From Propionicicella superfundia DSM 22317 (GTDB lineage Bacteria; Actinomycetota; Actinomycetes; Propionibacteriales; Propionibacteriaceae), in the NCBI RefSeq assembly GCF_000423465.1, contig NZ_KE384021.1:497115-561114 (forward strand): a DNA stretch of 64,000 bases, read 5' to 3'. Under the pieces are notes generated by a model. That model made no database searches. It was not told the origin of the DNA and saw nothing but the letters and a program-made list of their open reading frames with translations. Each line of letters opens with the position of its first letter. Positions within the stretch are counted from its first letter, which is position 1. Made by a program: the position numbers and the translations under genes. Shown in pieces: positions 41,390 to 50,736 of this stretch.

Positions 41390-42373
41390 ATGATCAACGG
41401 CGTCCGGGTCTACCAGATCCCGATGAGGGTCCGGTTCCGCGGGCTGGACGTTCGGCACGGCATGCTGTTCCGCGGCCCGGCGGGGTGGGCGGAGTGGAGT
41501 CCGTTCCCCGAGTACCCGCCGGCAGAGGCCTCCGCCTGGTGGGACTGCGCCGTGGAGGCCGCCACCCGTGAGTACCCGCCGCCGGTGCGGCGCTGGGTTC
41601 CGGTGAACGTCACGGTGCCGGCCGTCGCGCCCGACGCGGCGTTCCATATCGTGAGGTCCTCGGGCTGTGCCACCGCCAAGGTGAAGGTCGCCGAGCGAGG
41701 GCAGGGCATCGCCGCCGACCTGGAGCGCGTCGAGGCCGTCCGGGCCGCGCTGGGTCCGTCGGGCCGGATCCGGGTGGACGCCAACGGCGGGTGGTCGGTG
41801 GCCGAGGCGGATCGCGGTCTGCGCCAGCTCAACCGATTCGATCTCGAGTACGCCGAGCAGCCGTGCGCGACGGTGGCGGAGCTGGCGGAGCTGCGGCTGT
41901 CGTTCGCCCGCACCGGGTACGACCTGCGCATCGCGGCGGACGAGTCGATCCGGCGTGCGTCCGACCCGCTGGAGGTGAGACGTCTGGGCGCCGCCGACAT
42001 CGCGGTCGTCAAGGTGCAGCCGCTCGGCGGCGTCCGCCGGGCGCTGGCCCTGGTGGAGAAGCTGGGGATGCCGGTGGTGGTGTCGAGCGCGCTGGAGACG
42101 TCGGTCGGGATCCGTGCCGGCCTGGCGCTGGCCGCCGCCCTTCCCGACCTGCCGTTCGCATGCGGGCTGAACACCGTTCCGCTGCTCGCCGGGGACGTGA
42201 CGGTGCAGCCGCTCGTCGCCGTCAACGGCCAACTGCCCGTTCGCGATGTCGCCGTCGATCCGGCGCTGCTCGATCGCTGGCAGGCGCCGCCCGACGTGGC
42301 TGCTGCCTGGGAACAGCGGCGCGCGACGGTCGCGCCGCCGCCGGCGTCCGCGGCCACCCCGGTACGCGCATGA
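41390..42373 (+). CDS. menC: o-succinylbenzoate synthase MenC
   Basis: A 327-residue enolase-superfamily enzyme. The KxK base is in ATAKVKV (Lys97, Lys99), the metal ligands are in RVDANGGW, EYAEQPC and AADESI, and the second catalytic Lys is in VVKVQPLGG. This matches actinobacterial OSBS, which dehydrates SHCHC to o-succinylbenzoate. The stop overlaps the menD start (ATGA). The 90-base gap upstream holds its promoter. Confidence 0.93.
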   Translation: MINGVRVYQIPMRVRFRGLDVRHGMLFRGPAGWAEWSPFPEYPPAEASAWWDCAVEAATREYPPPVRRWVPVNVTVPAVAPDAAFHIVRSSGCATAKVKVAERGQGIAADLERVEAVRAALGPSGRIRVDANGGWSVAEADRGLRQLNRFDLEYAEQPCATVAELAELRLSFARTGYDLRIAADESIRRASDPLEVRRLGAADIAVVKVQPLGGVRRALALVEKLGMPVVVSSALETSVGIRAGLALAAALPDLPFACGLNTVPLLAGDVTVQPLVAVNGQLPVRDVAVDPALLDRWQAPPDVAAAWEQRRATVAPPPASAATPVRA

Positions 42374-43995
42374 GCGCCTCGTCGTCCCTCGGCGCCGCCG
42401 TCGTGGCTCACCTGGTGGCGCAGGGGGTCACCGACATCGTCGTGGCGCCCGGGTCGCGCAGTGGTCCGCTCGCCGTGGCGGCCGCCCGGTCCGCGGCGCG
42501 GCTGCACGTACGCGTGGACGAGCGCTCGGGGTGTTTCCTGGCTCTCGGGATCGCGCGGGCGCAGGGACGTCCCGTGGCGATCGTCACGACGTCCGGCACG
42601 GCGGTCGGGAACCTGCTCCCGGCGGTCATGGAGGCCGATCACGCGGGCGTCCCGCTGGTCGTCGTGTCGGCGGATCGACCGTCCTCGCTCGTGGGAACGG
42701 GCGCGAACCAGACCACCCGGCAGGTGGGGGTGTTCGCGGGCTTCGTCCGCGACGCGGTGCGTGTCGCGTCGTCGGAGGATCCCCGTTCCTGGGGCGCGCA
42801 CGTGGCCCGTGCCGTCGTCGCCGCGGCCGGGACGCTCAGCGCCGACCCGGGCCCGGTCCATGTCAACGTCGAGCTCGCCGACCCGCTGCTCGGCACTGCC
42901 GCCGCGCCGGCGGTGTCACCTCTCGTCGCGTCTCCGCGACCCGGCCCGGCGCCGGTCGAGCTGAGAGGCGGACCGGCGACCGTGGTCGTGGCCGGGGACG
43001 CGTCTGCGGCGATCGGGATGGAGGCGGCGGCGTTCGCCGCCGTCGCCGACCTTCCGCTCATCGCCGAGCCGTCGAGCAATGCCCGCTCGGGTGCCGCGCT
43101 CTCGTGCGGCAGGCTGCTGCTCGACACCGAGCTCGGGGCGGCCGTGGAGCGAGTGATCGTCTTCGGGCATCCCACCTTGTCGCGTCCGGTGACCCGGTTG
43201 TTGTCCCGCGACGGGGTGGAGATCGTGGCCGTGAGCGGGCGCCCCACGTGGCCGGATCCGACCTGGCGGGTGCGGACCGTCGCCGGAGGTGTGCGGCTCG
43301 ACCCGGAGGACGGGGCCTGGACGTCTCGGTGGCGTGCCGCCGATGCGCTTCTCGCCGCGGACGTCGCCCGCTCGTACGGGGAGGGCGAGACGGGGTGGCG
43401 CCTCGCCGCCGGGATACTGTCGTGCTTTGCGGCCGCCGGTGACGAGGCGGGCGCCCTGTTCGTGGGGCCGTCCCAGATCGTCCGCGACCTCGACCTGGCC
43501 CCGGTTCCCGCCCGGTCGCCGCTCGTGTACGCCAACCGCGGACTCGCGGGAATCGACGGCGTGGTGTCCAGCGCGGCCGGGGTGGCGCTGGGCGCGGACG
43601 CCCCGGTGACCCTGGTGTGCGGGGATCTCACGTTCCTGCATGATTCCAACGGCCTGCTGCGAGGGTCCGGTCCCGAGCCGGTCCTGCGGATCGTGGTGGC
43701 CGACGACGACGGCGGCTCGATCTTCGCGACGCTCGAATCGGGTGCGGTCGACCCGGAGACGTTCGATCGCGTGTACCGGACGGCACAGGGCGTCGACCTC
43801 GTCGCGCTCGCGACCGGGTACGGGGTGCCTGCGCGGCGCGCGTCGGTGGACGAGGCGCTCGTCGCGCTCAGGGAGCCACCGCGCGGGATCGAGGTGATCG
43901 TCGTCCCGGTCGACGCGTCGCGGCTGCGGGAACGCGTGTCGTCGCTGCCCGGACGGGCTGCCGCGGCGGTGGCGGCGGCAGCAACCCGGTCCTGA
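42370..43995 (+). CDS. menD: SEPHCHC synthase MenD
   Basis: A 541-residue ThDP enzyme of menaquinone synthesis. It begins with the ThDP-binding PGSRSGPLAVAAAR, has the catalytic glutamate in VRVDERSGCFLALG, and the GDLTFLHDSNGLL ThDP/metal motif near residue 417. It adds a succinyl-semialdehyde unit from 2-oxoglutarate to isochorismate. Length and motifs are typical. Overlaps menC by four bases; the dispersed repeat copy C follows it. Confidence 0.94.
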   Translation: MSASSSLGAAVVAHLVAQGVTDIVVAPGSRSGPLAVAAARSAARLHVRVDERSGCFLALGIARAQGRPVAIVTTSGTAVGNLLPAVMEADHAGVPLVVVSADRPSSLVGTGANQTTRQVGVFAGFVRDAVRVASSEDPRSWGAHVARAVVAAAGTLSADPGPVHVNVELADPLLGTAAAPAVSPLVASPRPGPAPVELRGGPATVVVAGDASAAIGMEAAAFAAVADLPLIAEPSSNARSGAALSCGRLLLDTELGAAVERVIVFGHPTLSRPVTRLLSRDGVEIVAVSGRPTWPDPTWRVRTVAGGVRLDPEDGAWTSRWRAADALLAADVARSYGEGETGWRLAAGILSCFAAAGDEAGALFVGPSQIVRDLDLAPVPARSPLVYANRGLAGIDGVVSSAAGVALGADAPVTLVCGDLTFLHDSNGLLRGSGPEPVLRIVVADDDGGSIFATLESGAVDPETFDRVYRTAQGVDLVALATGYGVPARRASVDEALVALREPPRGIEVIVVPVDASRLRERVSSLPGRAAAAVAAAATRS

Positions 43996-44099
43996 GCCTC
44001 ACCGAACGCTCCGAAACCGGCACTGAGCCCCGCCGAACGCTCTCAACCTGCCGGTTCTTCGCGAATTTCCGGTGGTTCTGGAGCGTTCGGTGGGGCTCA
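43992..44099 (+). repeat. dispersed palindromic element, copy C, with a partial tandem copy
   Basis: The full element (44032-44099) reads GCCGAACGCTCTC, CTGCCGGTTCTTCGCGAA, TTTCCGGTGGTTC and GAGCGTTCGGTGGGG, aligning with copies A, B and D. In front of it, 43992-44031 repeats the left arm (GAGCC-CCGAACGCTC) once more. It fills the gap between the convergent menD and nuclease genes, and its last bases touch the nuclease stop. Confidence 0.82.
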
Positions 44100-45752
44100 G
44101 GACAGGTCGCGCAGCCAGCGTCGCAGGTGCCAGGTCGCCCGGACGTCGTCCTCGTTGTAGGCGAGCACCCGGCGCCGTGCCGCCTCCCGGCCCGTAGCGG
44201 GTCCGTGGACGGCCGCGCGGAACCACGACTGGGAGTTCAGCCCGCCCGGCTCGGGATCGCGCCACCGGAACCCCGGTCCGGAATGGGCGACGTTCTTCAG
44301 CCCGAGTCCGTGGACCCCGAAGAAATGCTCCCGCACCGACGCGAACAGGTCGACGAACCGCTCGGCGGCGAAGGCCGGCGCCCAGGCCAGCCGAGGCGTC
44401 GCGGCCGCGATGGCGGCCAGGCGGACAAGCTCGTAGTCGGAATAGTGATAGACGCGCGCATCGGTTGCGAGCACGAGATCCCGCAGCCAGGTGAGCGCCG
44501 CGAGCGCCAACTCGCCCTCGGTCTCCTCGGTCAGGTCGGCGAACCGGGCGAACGAGCGGTAGTACGGCTCGGAATCCGTCCTCCGGTCATGGACGAGGAA
44601 GCCCCACAGGTAGACGCGGCTGTCGGCGGAGGCCTCGATGTCGAGGTCGATCTCGACGGGAGCCGATGGCAACGGAATCGGGCCCGGTCGCGTCCGTTCG
44701 AGCTCGATGCCGCCGACCATCATGCGCGCCCGGCGGGCCGCGGCGCCGAGCCGCTCGTCGACGCCCGCCCGATGGGCGACGAGCGCCTGGTAGCGGGGCA
44801 GCAGCGTCGTCAGATCGGCTGCCGCGAGGTCGGCCACGGTCGTGACGCCGAGCGACCGCAGAGCCGAGATCTCATGGACGTCCAGCGGCCACTTCGCGAT
44901 GCGCAGGCTGAGGTCGTCGCCGTCCAGCATCCTCCGGCACACCGGCCACCATTGGCATCTGTCGCACTCGATGGTCCGGATCGGGGCGATCTGGCCGGGC
45001 GCATCCACCCTGGCGGCTCGGGCCGTGCGGAGCCGGAATCCGAACTCCTCCGCGTACCGCACCATGACGGACACGGCCTCGCTGCCGTCCGACACCCGCG
45101 GGCTGTCCGGGACGCACGGTTCGTCCAGCGGCATCCACGCGATGACCCCCTGCCGGTCGGTCCCGACGAGTCCGCCGAGACGGACGCCCTCGCTGGCGTG
45201 GCCCGCGGCGTCCAGCAGGTGCCACAGATGTGCGAGTTCGAGCCGGTCGCCGACGCGCGACAGCCGGGTGTCGACCCCGTCGAGCCGATGCCCCGTGCCG
45301 GGACGGGGTGCCGCGAACGTGCTCGTGAGGAGGGCGCTCTGGGGGCGCGCGTCCAGCACCCTGCGGCCGTGCACCTGGACGGCTCGATACCCGGGACGCC
45401 CGGTCGCCGCGGCACGACCGCGCACGAGGATGTCCGCCGTCCCGTGCCGGTGCCCGGCCGGGTCGGAGGGGAGCGTGGCGCCCACGATCACCCGTGCGCC
45501 GTCGGTCATCGCCCGCGAGCAGGCGTGTTCCCGCTCGGCCGCGGGCAGATGCGACAGAGGACGCAGATCGGCGACCGAGGCGGGTTCCTGCGCGGCGACG
45601 AACTCGTCCAGCAGCCGTGCGGCGGCCGCCCGGGTGGAGAAGGCGTACGACGGCAGCGGCCGCGGGGGTGGGGTCGCGAGACCGGAGGTGAAGGCATGAC
45701 GGACCTTGACCGGGCAGGTGTGGGTGGCGTCGACGCCGAGCGACCAGGTCAT
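44097..45752 (-). CDS. TM0106-family RecB-like nuclease
   Basis: A 551-residue protein of the TM0106/RecB-like family. The N-terminal half carries a predicted restriction-endonuclease-like region (GTADILVRG, YRAVQVHGRR) with a cysteine cluster (TIECDRCQWWPVCRRML, about 265-280), and the C-terminal half has an RNase H-like (RNase_H_2) domain with IDLDIEASADSRVYLWG, YHYSDYEL and AYNEDDVRATWHL. A helix-hairpin-helix (LRSLGVTTVADLA) lies between. Its function in repair or RNA/DNA processing is not established. Its ATG overlaps the menG stop by one base, so it is co-transcribed with menG. Confidence 0.82.
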   Translation of the reverse strand: MTWSLGVDATHTCPVKVRHAFTSGLATPPPRPLPSYAFSTRAAAARLLDEFVAAQEPASVADLRPLSHLPAAEREHACSRAMTDGARVIVGATLPSDPAGHRHGTADILVRGRAAATGRPGYRAVQVHGRRVLDARPQSALLTSTFAAPRPGTGHRLDGVDTRLSRVGDRLELAHLWHLLDAAGHASEGVRLGGLVGTDRQGVIAWMPLDEPCVPDSPRVSDGSEAVSVMVRYAEEFGFRLRTARAARVDAPGQIAPIRTIECDRCQWWPVCRRMLDGDDLSLRIAKWPLDVHEISALRSLGVTTVADLAAADLTTLLPRYQALVAHRAGVDERLGAAARRARMMVGGIELERTRPGPIPLPSAPVEIDLDIEASADSRVYLWGFLVHDRRTDSEPYYRSFARFADLTEETEGELALAALTWLRDLVLATDARVYHYSDYELVRLAAIAAATPRLAWAPAFAAERFVDLFASVREHFFGVHGLGLKNVAHSGPGFRWRDPEPGGLNSQSWFRAAVHGPATGREAARRRVLAYNEDDVRATWHLRRWLRDLS

Positions 45753-46450
45753 CACGCCCACCCGCGGTGGATGGCGACCACCCCCAGTGCGAGGTTCTGC
45801 CATGCGAGGTCGTGCCAGCCGGCGTCGGCCATCGCGTCGGCGAGATCCCGCTGGGCCGGCCACGCGAGGATGGACTCGGAGAGGTAGCTGTACGCGTCGG
45901 GATCGCTGGAGAGGCGGGCGAACGCGGGGATCAGCAGCCGCAGGTACTGGTGGTAGACGGCCCGGAACGGCGCCCAGGTGGGGGTCGAGAACTCGCAGAT
46001 CACGATGCGCCCGCCCGGCTTGGTGACGCGCCGCAGCTCCCGCAGCGCCGCAGCGGTGTCCTCGACGTTGCGCAGCCCGAATGACATCGTGACGGCGTCG
46101 AAGGTGTCGTCGGGGAAGGGCAGCGCGAGGGCGTCGGACTGGAGGAACGGCAGCTCCGGCCGGCGGAGCTTCCCGACCTGCAGCATCCCCAGGGACAGGT
46201 CGGCCGGGACGACGTGCGCGCCGGCCTCGGCGAGGGGGCCGCTCGAGGCGCCGGTGCCGGCGGCGAGGTCCAGCACGTGTTCGCCGGGCCGCGGATCGAT
46301 CGCCTCGAGCACCGAGATTCGCCACTGCCGCTCGGCGCCGAGCGTCGTCAGCAGGTTCATGAGGTCGTACCTCCGTGCGACCTGGTCGAACATCGCCTCC
46401 ACGTCGGCGCGCCGCTTCGCGAGCGTCGCGCGTGTCTGCCCATGTGCCAC
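45752..46450 (-). CDS. menG: demethylmenaquinone methyltransferase MenG/UbiE
   Basis: A 232-residue SAM methyltransferase of the UbiE family: [20 protein letters not shown] at the N-terminus, motif [36 protein letters not shown] and [15 protein letters not shown]...[15 protein letters not shown]. It carries out the last methylation of menaquinone. The GTG at 46450 gives the usual family start; extension to 46801 is implausible because it would overlap the divergent ABC gene. Transcribed with the TM0106-type nuclease gene behind it. Confidence 0.92.
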   Translation of the reverse strand: MAHGQTRATLAKRRADVEAMFDQVARRYDLMNLLTTLGAERQWRISVLEAIDPRPGEHVLDLAAGTGASSGPLAEAGAHVVPADLSLGMLQVGKLRRPELPFLQSDALALPFPDDTFDAVTMSFGLRNVEDTAAALRELRRVTKPGGRIVICEFSTPTWAPFRAVYHQYLRLLIPAFARLSSDPDAYSYLSESILAWPAQRDLADAMADAGWHDLAWQNLALGVVAIHRGWA

Positions 46451-46506
46451 GGCGCAACTCTGCCACGTCCGCGACTCGGCCACACACAGAGGTGTGGTGG
46501 TGGGCC

Positions 46507-46531
46507 GTATCCTTGGCGCGGATACAAGGAG
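46507..46531 (+). promoter_or_regulatory. inverted repeats covering the ribosome binding site of the ABC ATPase gene
   Basis: GTATCC (46507-46512) and GGATAC (46520-46525) are exact inverted repeats, and the overlapping CCTTG (46511-46515) and CAAGG (46525-46529) can pair with part of the AAGGAG ribosome binding site. It could be an operator or an RNA hairpin that limits translation. Confidence 0.35.
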
Positions 46532-46535
46532 TGCA

Positions 46536-47183
46536 ATGGCGAGACAGGGCCCCGTCCTGCGGGTGAAGGATCTGAAGAAGTCGTTCGGGCCGGTGACGAT
46601 CATCGAGAGGTTCAGCCTGGACGTCCGGGCAGGCGAAGCGGTCGCGCTGACCGGCCGCAACGGCTCCGGGAAGTCGACGCTGCTGCGGTGCATCATCGGC
46701 GCGGACCGGGTGGATGAGGGGACGGTCGAGCTCAACGGCATCAAGATGAGCGAGACGAATCCGGATATCCGGCGCGAGTTGGCGACCGTCATCGACGACA
46801 TGGACTTCTTCCCCGACCTCAGTGTCGTGGAGCACCTCGATCTGCTCGCCCGAGCGCACGGCGTCGCCGATCCCGAGACCGTCGTGGACGAGGTGCTCGA
46901 CGAGGTGCAGCTCGTCCCGCAGTCGGGTCAGCTTCCCGGGACGCTGTCGTCCGGACAGCGCCGCCGCCTCGCGCTGGCGACGGCGTTCATCCGGCCCAGG
47001 TCGCTGCTCATCCTCGACGAGCCGGAGGCGCGGCTCGACGTCGAGGGGGTCGCCTGGCTCGCCGGCCGGCTGAAGGCCGAGCGGCAGCGCGGGCTGGCGA
47101 TCGTGATGGCCAGTCACGAGCCGACGCTCGTCGACGCGGTGGCGACCCGGACGCTGCGGCTGGGGGCCGACGCCGGTGAGTAA
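46536..47183 (+). CDS. ABC transporter ATP-binding protein
   Basis: A 215-residue ATPase with Walker [12 protein letters not shown] near 44, the signature [13 protein letters not shown], Walker [13 protein letters not shown] and switch His in ASHEP. The preceding Q-loop has [12 protein letters not shown]. It pairs with the membrane protein overlapping it by eight bases, so it powers an exporter-type complex of unknown substrate. Divergent from menG with an 85-base control region. The short length and lack of a C-terminal domain fit ABC-2-like exporters. Confidence 0.9.
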   Translation: MARQGPVLRVKDLKKSFGPVTIIERFSLDVRAGEAVALTGRNGSGKSTLLRCIIGADRVDEGTVELNGIKMSETNPDIRRELATVIDDMDFFPDLSVVEHLDLLARAHGVADPETVVDEVLDEVQLVPQSGQLPGTLSSGQRRRLALATAFIRPRSLLILDEPEARLDVEGVAWLAGRLKAERQRGLAIVMASHEPTLVDAVATRTLRLGADAGE

Positions 47184-48882
47184 GCGCGCCCGGAAGAACG
47201 CGAAGGCGGCGGGCACTCCGCCACCGGCCCCGGCGGTCACCGAGCCGGTGCCGGTCGAGCTCCCGACCGAGTTCTACTTCCCGCCCGACGACCCGCCGAT
47301 CCCCGTCGACGAGCGCGACCTGCTCGCGGTCATGCGCGACTGGCGGCATGGCCGGGCGACGCGAACGATCATGCAGGTGATCAGCGACGGCTATATCGCC
47401 GTCCTGTCGCTGCTCGTCCTCGGCGCGATGCTGGCCGGGGCGCTGCTGCGGACGCAGTCCCTCGTCGCCGTCTGCACGACCTCGTCGTGCCTGACCGCCC
47501 GGACCCTGCTGCCATGGGTCGTCCTGTTCGCGGTGTTCGCCCTGACCCTGTCGGCCGCTCACCTGTTCGGGCCCGTGCTCGCCTCGGCAGCCGAAGGCTC
47601 GTGGCTCATGGATGCCCCGATCCGCCGCCGCCGGCTGCTCACGAAGCGCCTTGTTCTTCCGCTCGTGCTCGCGTTCGCCGTCGGGCTGCTGCTGGGCGTC
47701 CTCGTCGCGCTGCTGTCGGGCAACGACACGGCGAGCATCGCCGTGTGGGGCGGCGCGACCGGTCTCGGGGCGCTGGGGCTGATGGCGTTCGCCGCCGCCG
47801 CGCAGGCACGCGAGGCGCGAGGTGCCGTCCGGATCGCACGGACGTCCGCCGCGGCACTCACCGCGGTCGCCGGCGCAGCGGTCGTCTCCGTCGCGGCGGG
47901 GTGGGTTCACCTCTCCCTGGCCCCCGATGCCCTGCTGCCCGTCGTGGCCGGGGTCGGGGTGGCGGGGGTGGCGCTCGCCGTCGCCGGGACCATGTACGCC
48001 ACCACGCATCTCGGCGAGATCCGCCGTGCCCGACTCGTGTCGGGAGGCTCGCTCGTGAGCGGCATGCAGGGTGCCGCGTTCGCGCTCGACCTCGGGCTCG
48101 TCCGCGACATCCTGGTCGACCGGGAGTCCGCCGAACGGGGTCACGTCAAACCGGTGAAGGGTCGCGGCACCGGGATCGCCGCGCTCGTCTGGCGTGACGT
48201 CGAGCGGCTGTACCGCTGGCCGCGGGCACTGCCCGGGCTGGCGTTGAGCCTGCTGGTGCCCTACGCGCTGGACGCCCTCGGCGCCTCCGTCGTGAACCCG
48301 CTGCTGTCCGGACTGGCGCTCATCGTCGTCCTCGTGCCGTTCCTCGGCAGCCTGCGCGTGCTGACCCGGACGAAGGGTCTGGCGCGGACGCTGCCGTTCC
48401 CCACGACGACGATCCGGACGGCCGCGATGGTCGTCCCGGCCATCCTCGCGGTCGTGTGGGGCCTCGCGGCGACGCCGGCGTTCTGGGGGATCGGCGCGGC
48501 TGGCCAGGAACGGACGCTCGCCGACGCCGTGCTGGTGTCCATGGCCACCGCGCTGGCCGGCCTCATGGGCGCGGTGCGCTGGGTCACAGCGAAGCCCGTC
48601 GACTTCAACACCCCGATGCTCGCCACCGGGGCCGGCGCCATGCCGCCCACGCTGGTGTTCAACCTGTTCCGCGGGCTCGACATGGTCGTCCTCATCTGCG
48701 CCCCCGTGCTGCTCGGATGGGGGGCAGGCTGGTCGCTCGGCCTCGTCGCGGTCGTCTTCGTGTTCCTGCGCGGCACCTTCGACATGGACGAGTTGAAGGC
48801 TCAGCAGGAGCAGGCGATGCGCGAGCAGCAGGCGCTCAAGTCCGAGAAGGACAAGATCAGGGTCTCGCGCCCCCGGCGCTGA
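47176..48882 (+). CDS. multi-pass ABC transporter permease-like protein (DUF6297-like)
   Basis: A 568-residue membrane protein. A Pro-rich cytoplasmic N-terminus (about 1-45) is followed by around twelve hydrophobic segments from residue 65 to 530, and a charged C-terminal helix (LKAQQEQAMREQQALKSEKDK). I see the layout of the actinobacterial DUF6297 family, which is always next to an ABC ATPase. GTG start inside the ATPase gene end. Substrate unknown. Confidence 0.75.
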   Translation: MSKRARKNAKAAGTPPPAPAVTEPVPVELPTEFYFPPDDPPIPVDERDLLAVMRDWRHGRATRTIMQVISDGYIAVLSLLVLGAMLAGALLRTQSLVAVCTTSSCLTARTLLPWVVLFAVFALTLSAAHLFGPVLASAAEGSWLMDAPIRRRRLLTKRLVLPLVLAFAVGLLLGVLVALLSGNDTASIAVWGGATGLGALGLMAFAAAAQAREARGAVRIARTSAAALTAVAGAAVVSVAAGWVHLSLAPDALLPVVAGVGVAGVALAVAGTMYATTHLGEIRRARLVSGGSLVSGMQGAAFALDLGLVRDILVDRESAERGHVKPVKGRGTGIAALVWRDVERLYRWPRALPGLALSLLVPYALDALGASVVNPLLSGLALIVVLVPFLGSLRVLTRTKGLARTLPFPTTTIRTAAMVVPAILAVVWGLAATPAFWGIGAAGQERTLADAVLVSMATALAGLMGAVRWVTAKPVDFNTPMLATGAGAMPPTLVFNLFRGLDMVVLICAPVLLGWGAGWSLGLVAVVFVFLRGTFDMDELKAQQEQAMREQQALKSEKDKIRVSRPRR

Positions 48883-48908
48883 ACGGGGGCCTCCCGCGCG
48901 GGGGTGAG

Positions 48909-50630
48909 TCAGAACACCTGGCGGAGATTCGCCCGCGTCAGGTCGACGAGCTCGTCGCCGCGGCCCGACAGCAGGGTGCGTAGCGCGTAGAGGGCGAATC
49001 CCTTGGCCTGGTCGAGTTTGACCGACGGGGGGATCGTCAGCTCCTGGCGTTCGGTCACCACATCGACCAGCGCGGGCCCGTCGTACGCGAACGCCTCGGT
49101 GAGGGCGTCGCGGAGCCCGTCGGAGTCGTCCACCCGGAAGCCCTTCAATCCGGCGGCGCGGGCGATGGCGGCAAGGCTCGGATTCTGCAGCTCGGTGGTC
49201 TCGTTGACGAACCCGGCGGCCTTCATCTCCAGCTCCACGAAGTTCAGCGACGAGTTGTTGAAGACGATGATCTTCACCGGAAGGCGGTTCTGGGTCAGCG
49301 TCAGCAGCTCGCCCAGCAGCATCTCGACGCCGCCGTCGCCGGACAGCGCCACCACCTGCCGCCCGGGGAAGGCCGCTGCCGCGCCGACACCCTGCGGCAG
49401 CGCGTTCGCCATCGAGCCGTGGATGAAGGATCCGATGAGCCGGCGCTTTCCGTTCATCCTCAGGTAGCGGGCCGCCCAGATCACCGGCGAGCCGACATCG
49501 GGGATGAAGACGGCGTCGTCGGAGGCGAGCTCGTCCACGAGCCTGGCCACGTACTGCGGGTGCAGCGGCTGGCCGGGCTTGCGGGGCGTGGCCAGCTCGT
49601 CGAGCTTCGTCCGGGTCTTGGCGTAGTGGGCGAGCGAGTCCTCGAGATGGGTGCGGTCGGAGCGACGGCCCAGCAGGGGCAGCAGCGCGTCGATCGTGTC
49701 GCCCACGTCGCCCACCAGCCCGAGGGTCACCGGGATCCGGCGTCCGAGGTGCTCGCCCCGCAGGTCGACCTGGATGACCTTCGCCTGCGCGGGCAGGAAC
49801 GGGCGGTACGGGAAGTCGGTCCCGAGCATCAGCAGAGTGTCGCAGTTCTCCATCGCCCGGTAGCCGGAGGCGAAGCCCAGCAGGCCGGTCATGCCGACGT
49901 CGAACGGATTGTCGTGCTCGACGAACTGCTTGCTGCGCAGCGTGTGGACGATCGGTGCGGCGAGGGCGTCGGCGAGCGCCACGACCTGGTCGTGGGCTCC
50001 TTCGGCGCCGGCCCCGGCCAGGATCGTCACCTTCTGGCCGTCCGACAGCAGGGACGCCGCCTGCCGCACCTCGTCCGCGGAGGGGACGATGCGCGGGCTG
50101 CTGGCCCTCACGGCGGTCACGGTCGTGTCGACCGCGTCGGACAGCGCGACGTCCCCGGGGATGACGACCACCGCGACGCCCCGGCGTTCGACGGCGGTCT
50201 GCATGGCGGTCCGCAGGATGCGTGGCAACTGGATCGGCGAGGCGGCGTACTCGACGTAGACCGAGCACTCGCGGAACAGCTCCTGCGGATGGGTCTCCTG
50301 GAAATAGCCGCTGCCGATCTCGGACGTCGGGATGTGCGCGGCGATCGCGAGGACCGGCACGCGGGAGCGCTGGGCGTCGAACAACCCGTTGATGAGGTGC
50401 AGGTTGCCCGGGCCGCAACTGCCGACACAGACCGCGAGCTCGCCGGTCAGCGCCGCCTCGGCACTGGCCGCGAACGCCGCGGCCTCCTCGTGCCGGACGT
50501 GAACCCAGTCGATGCCCGACCCGCGCAACGCGTCGGTGAAGCCGTTGAGGGAATCCCCGGGGATTCCGTAGACCCGCTCGACCCCGCTCGCGACGAGCGT
50601 GTCGACCATGTTCTTGGCGACCGTGACCAT
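48909..50630 (-). CDS. poxB: pyruvate dehydrogenase (quinone) PoxB
   Basis: A 573-residue ThDP- and FAD-dependent enzyme. It starts MVDTLVASGVERVYGIPGDSLNG, has the catalytic Glu in VRHEEAAAFAASAEA, the FAD domain around 190-340 (LAGAGAEGAHDQVVALADAL), and the ThDP motif GDGGVEMLLGELLTLTQNRLPVKIIVFNN (in pieces, about 437-465). It oxidises pyruvate to acetate and CO2 and passes electrons to menaquinone. The C-terminal membrane-binding helix region is present. Its position beside the menaquinone genes fits. Convergent with the ABC permease gene. Confidence 0.92.
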   Translation of the reverse strand: MVTVAKNMVDTLVASGVERVYGIPGDSLNGFTDALRGSGIDWVHVRHEEAAAFAASAEAALTGELAVCVGSCGPGNLHLINGLFDAQRSRVPVLAIAAHIPTSEIGSGYFQETHPQELFRECSVYVEYAASPIQLPRILRTAMQTAVERRGVAVVVIPGDVALSDAVDTTVTAVRASSPRIVPSADEVRQAASLLSDGQKVTILAGAGAEGAHDQVVALADALAAPIVHTLRSKQFVEHDNPFDVGMTGLLGFASGYRAMENCDTLLMLGTDFPYRPFLPAQAKVIQVDLRGEHLGRRIPVTLGLVGDVGDTIDALLPLLGRRSDRTHLEDSLAHYAKTRTKLDELATPRKPGQPLHPQYVARLVDELASDDAVFIPDVGSPVIWAARYLRMNGKRRLIGSFIHGSMANALPQGVGAAAAFPGRQVVALSGDGGVEMLLGELLTLTQNRLPVKIIVFNNSSLNFVELEMKAAGFVNETTELQNPSLAAIARAAGLKGFRVDDSDGLRDALTEAFAYDGPALVDVVTERQELTIPPSVKLDQAKGFALYALRTLLSGRGDELVDLTRANLRQVF

Positions 50631-50736
50631 CCGCTTCTCCCTTTTCTCGATTCTCTTCTACCAGTGCGCCGAAGACGGTCGGCGCGGGCCTGGGGCGCGG
50701 CGTGTCGCGGACCTGCGTCGACGGCCGGGCCCGCGG

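Noticed and set aside
47008-50418. An 1136-codon open frame on the minus strand over the ABC permease and poxB genes
   Set aside because: It is antisense or out of frame to genes with clear motifs, is Arg/Pro/Gly-rich and has no recognisable domain; long stop-free frames are expected at this GC content.
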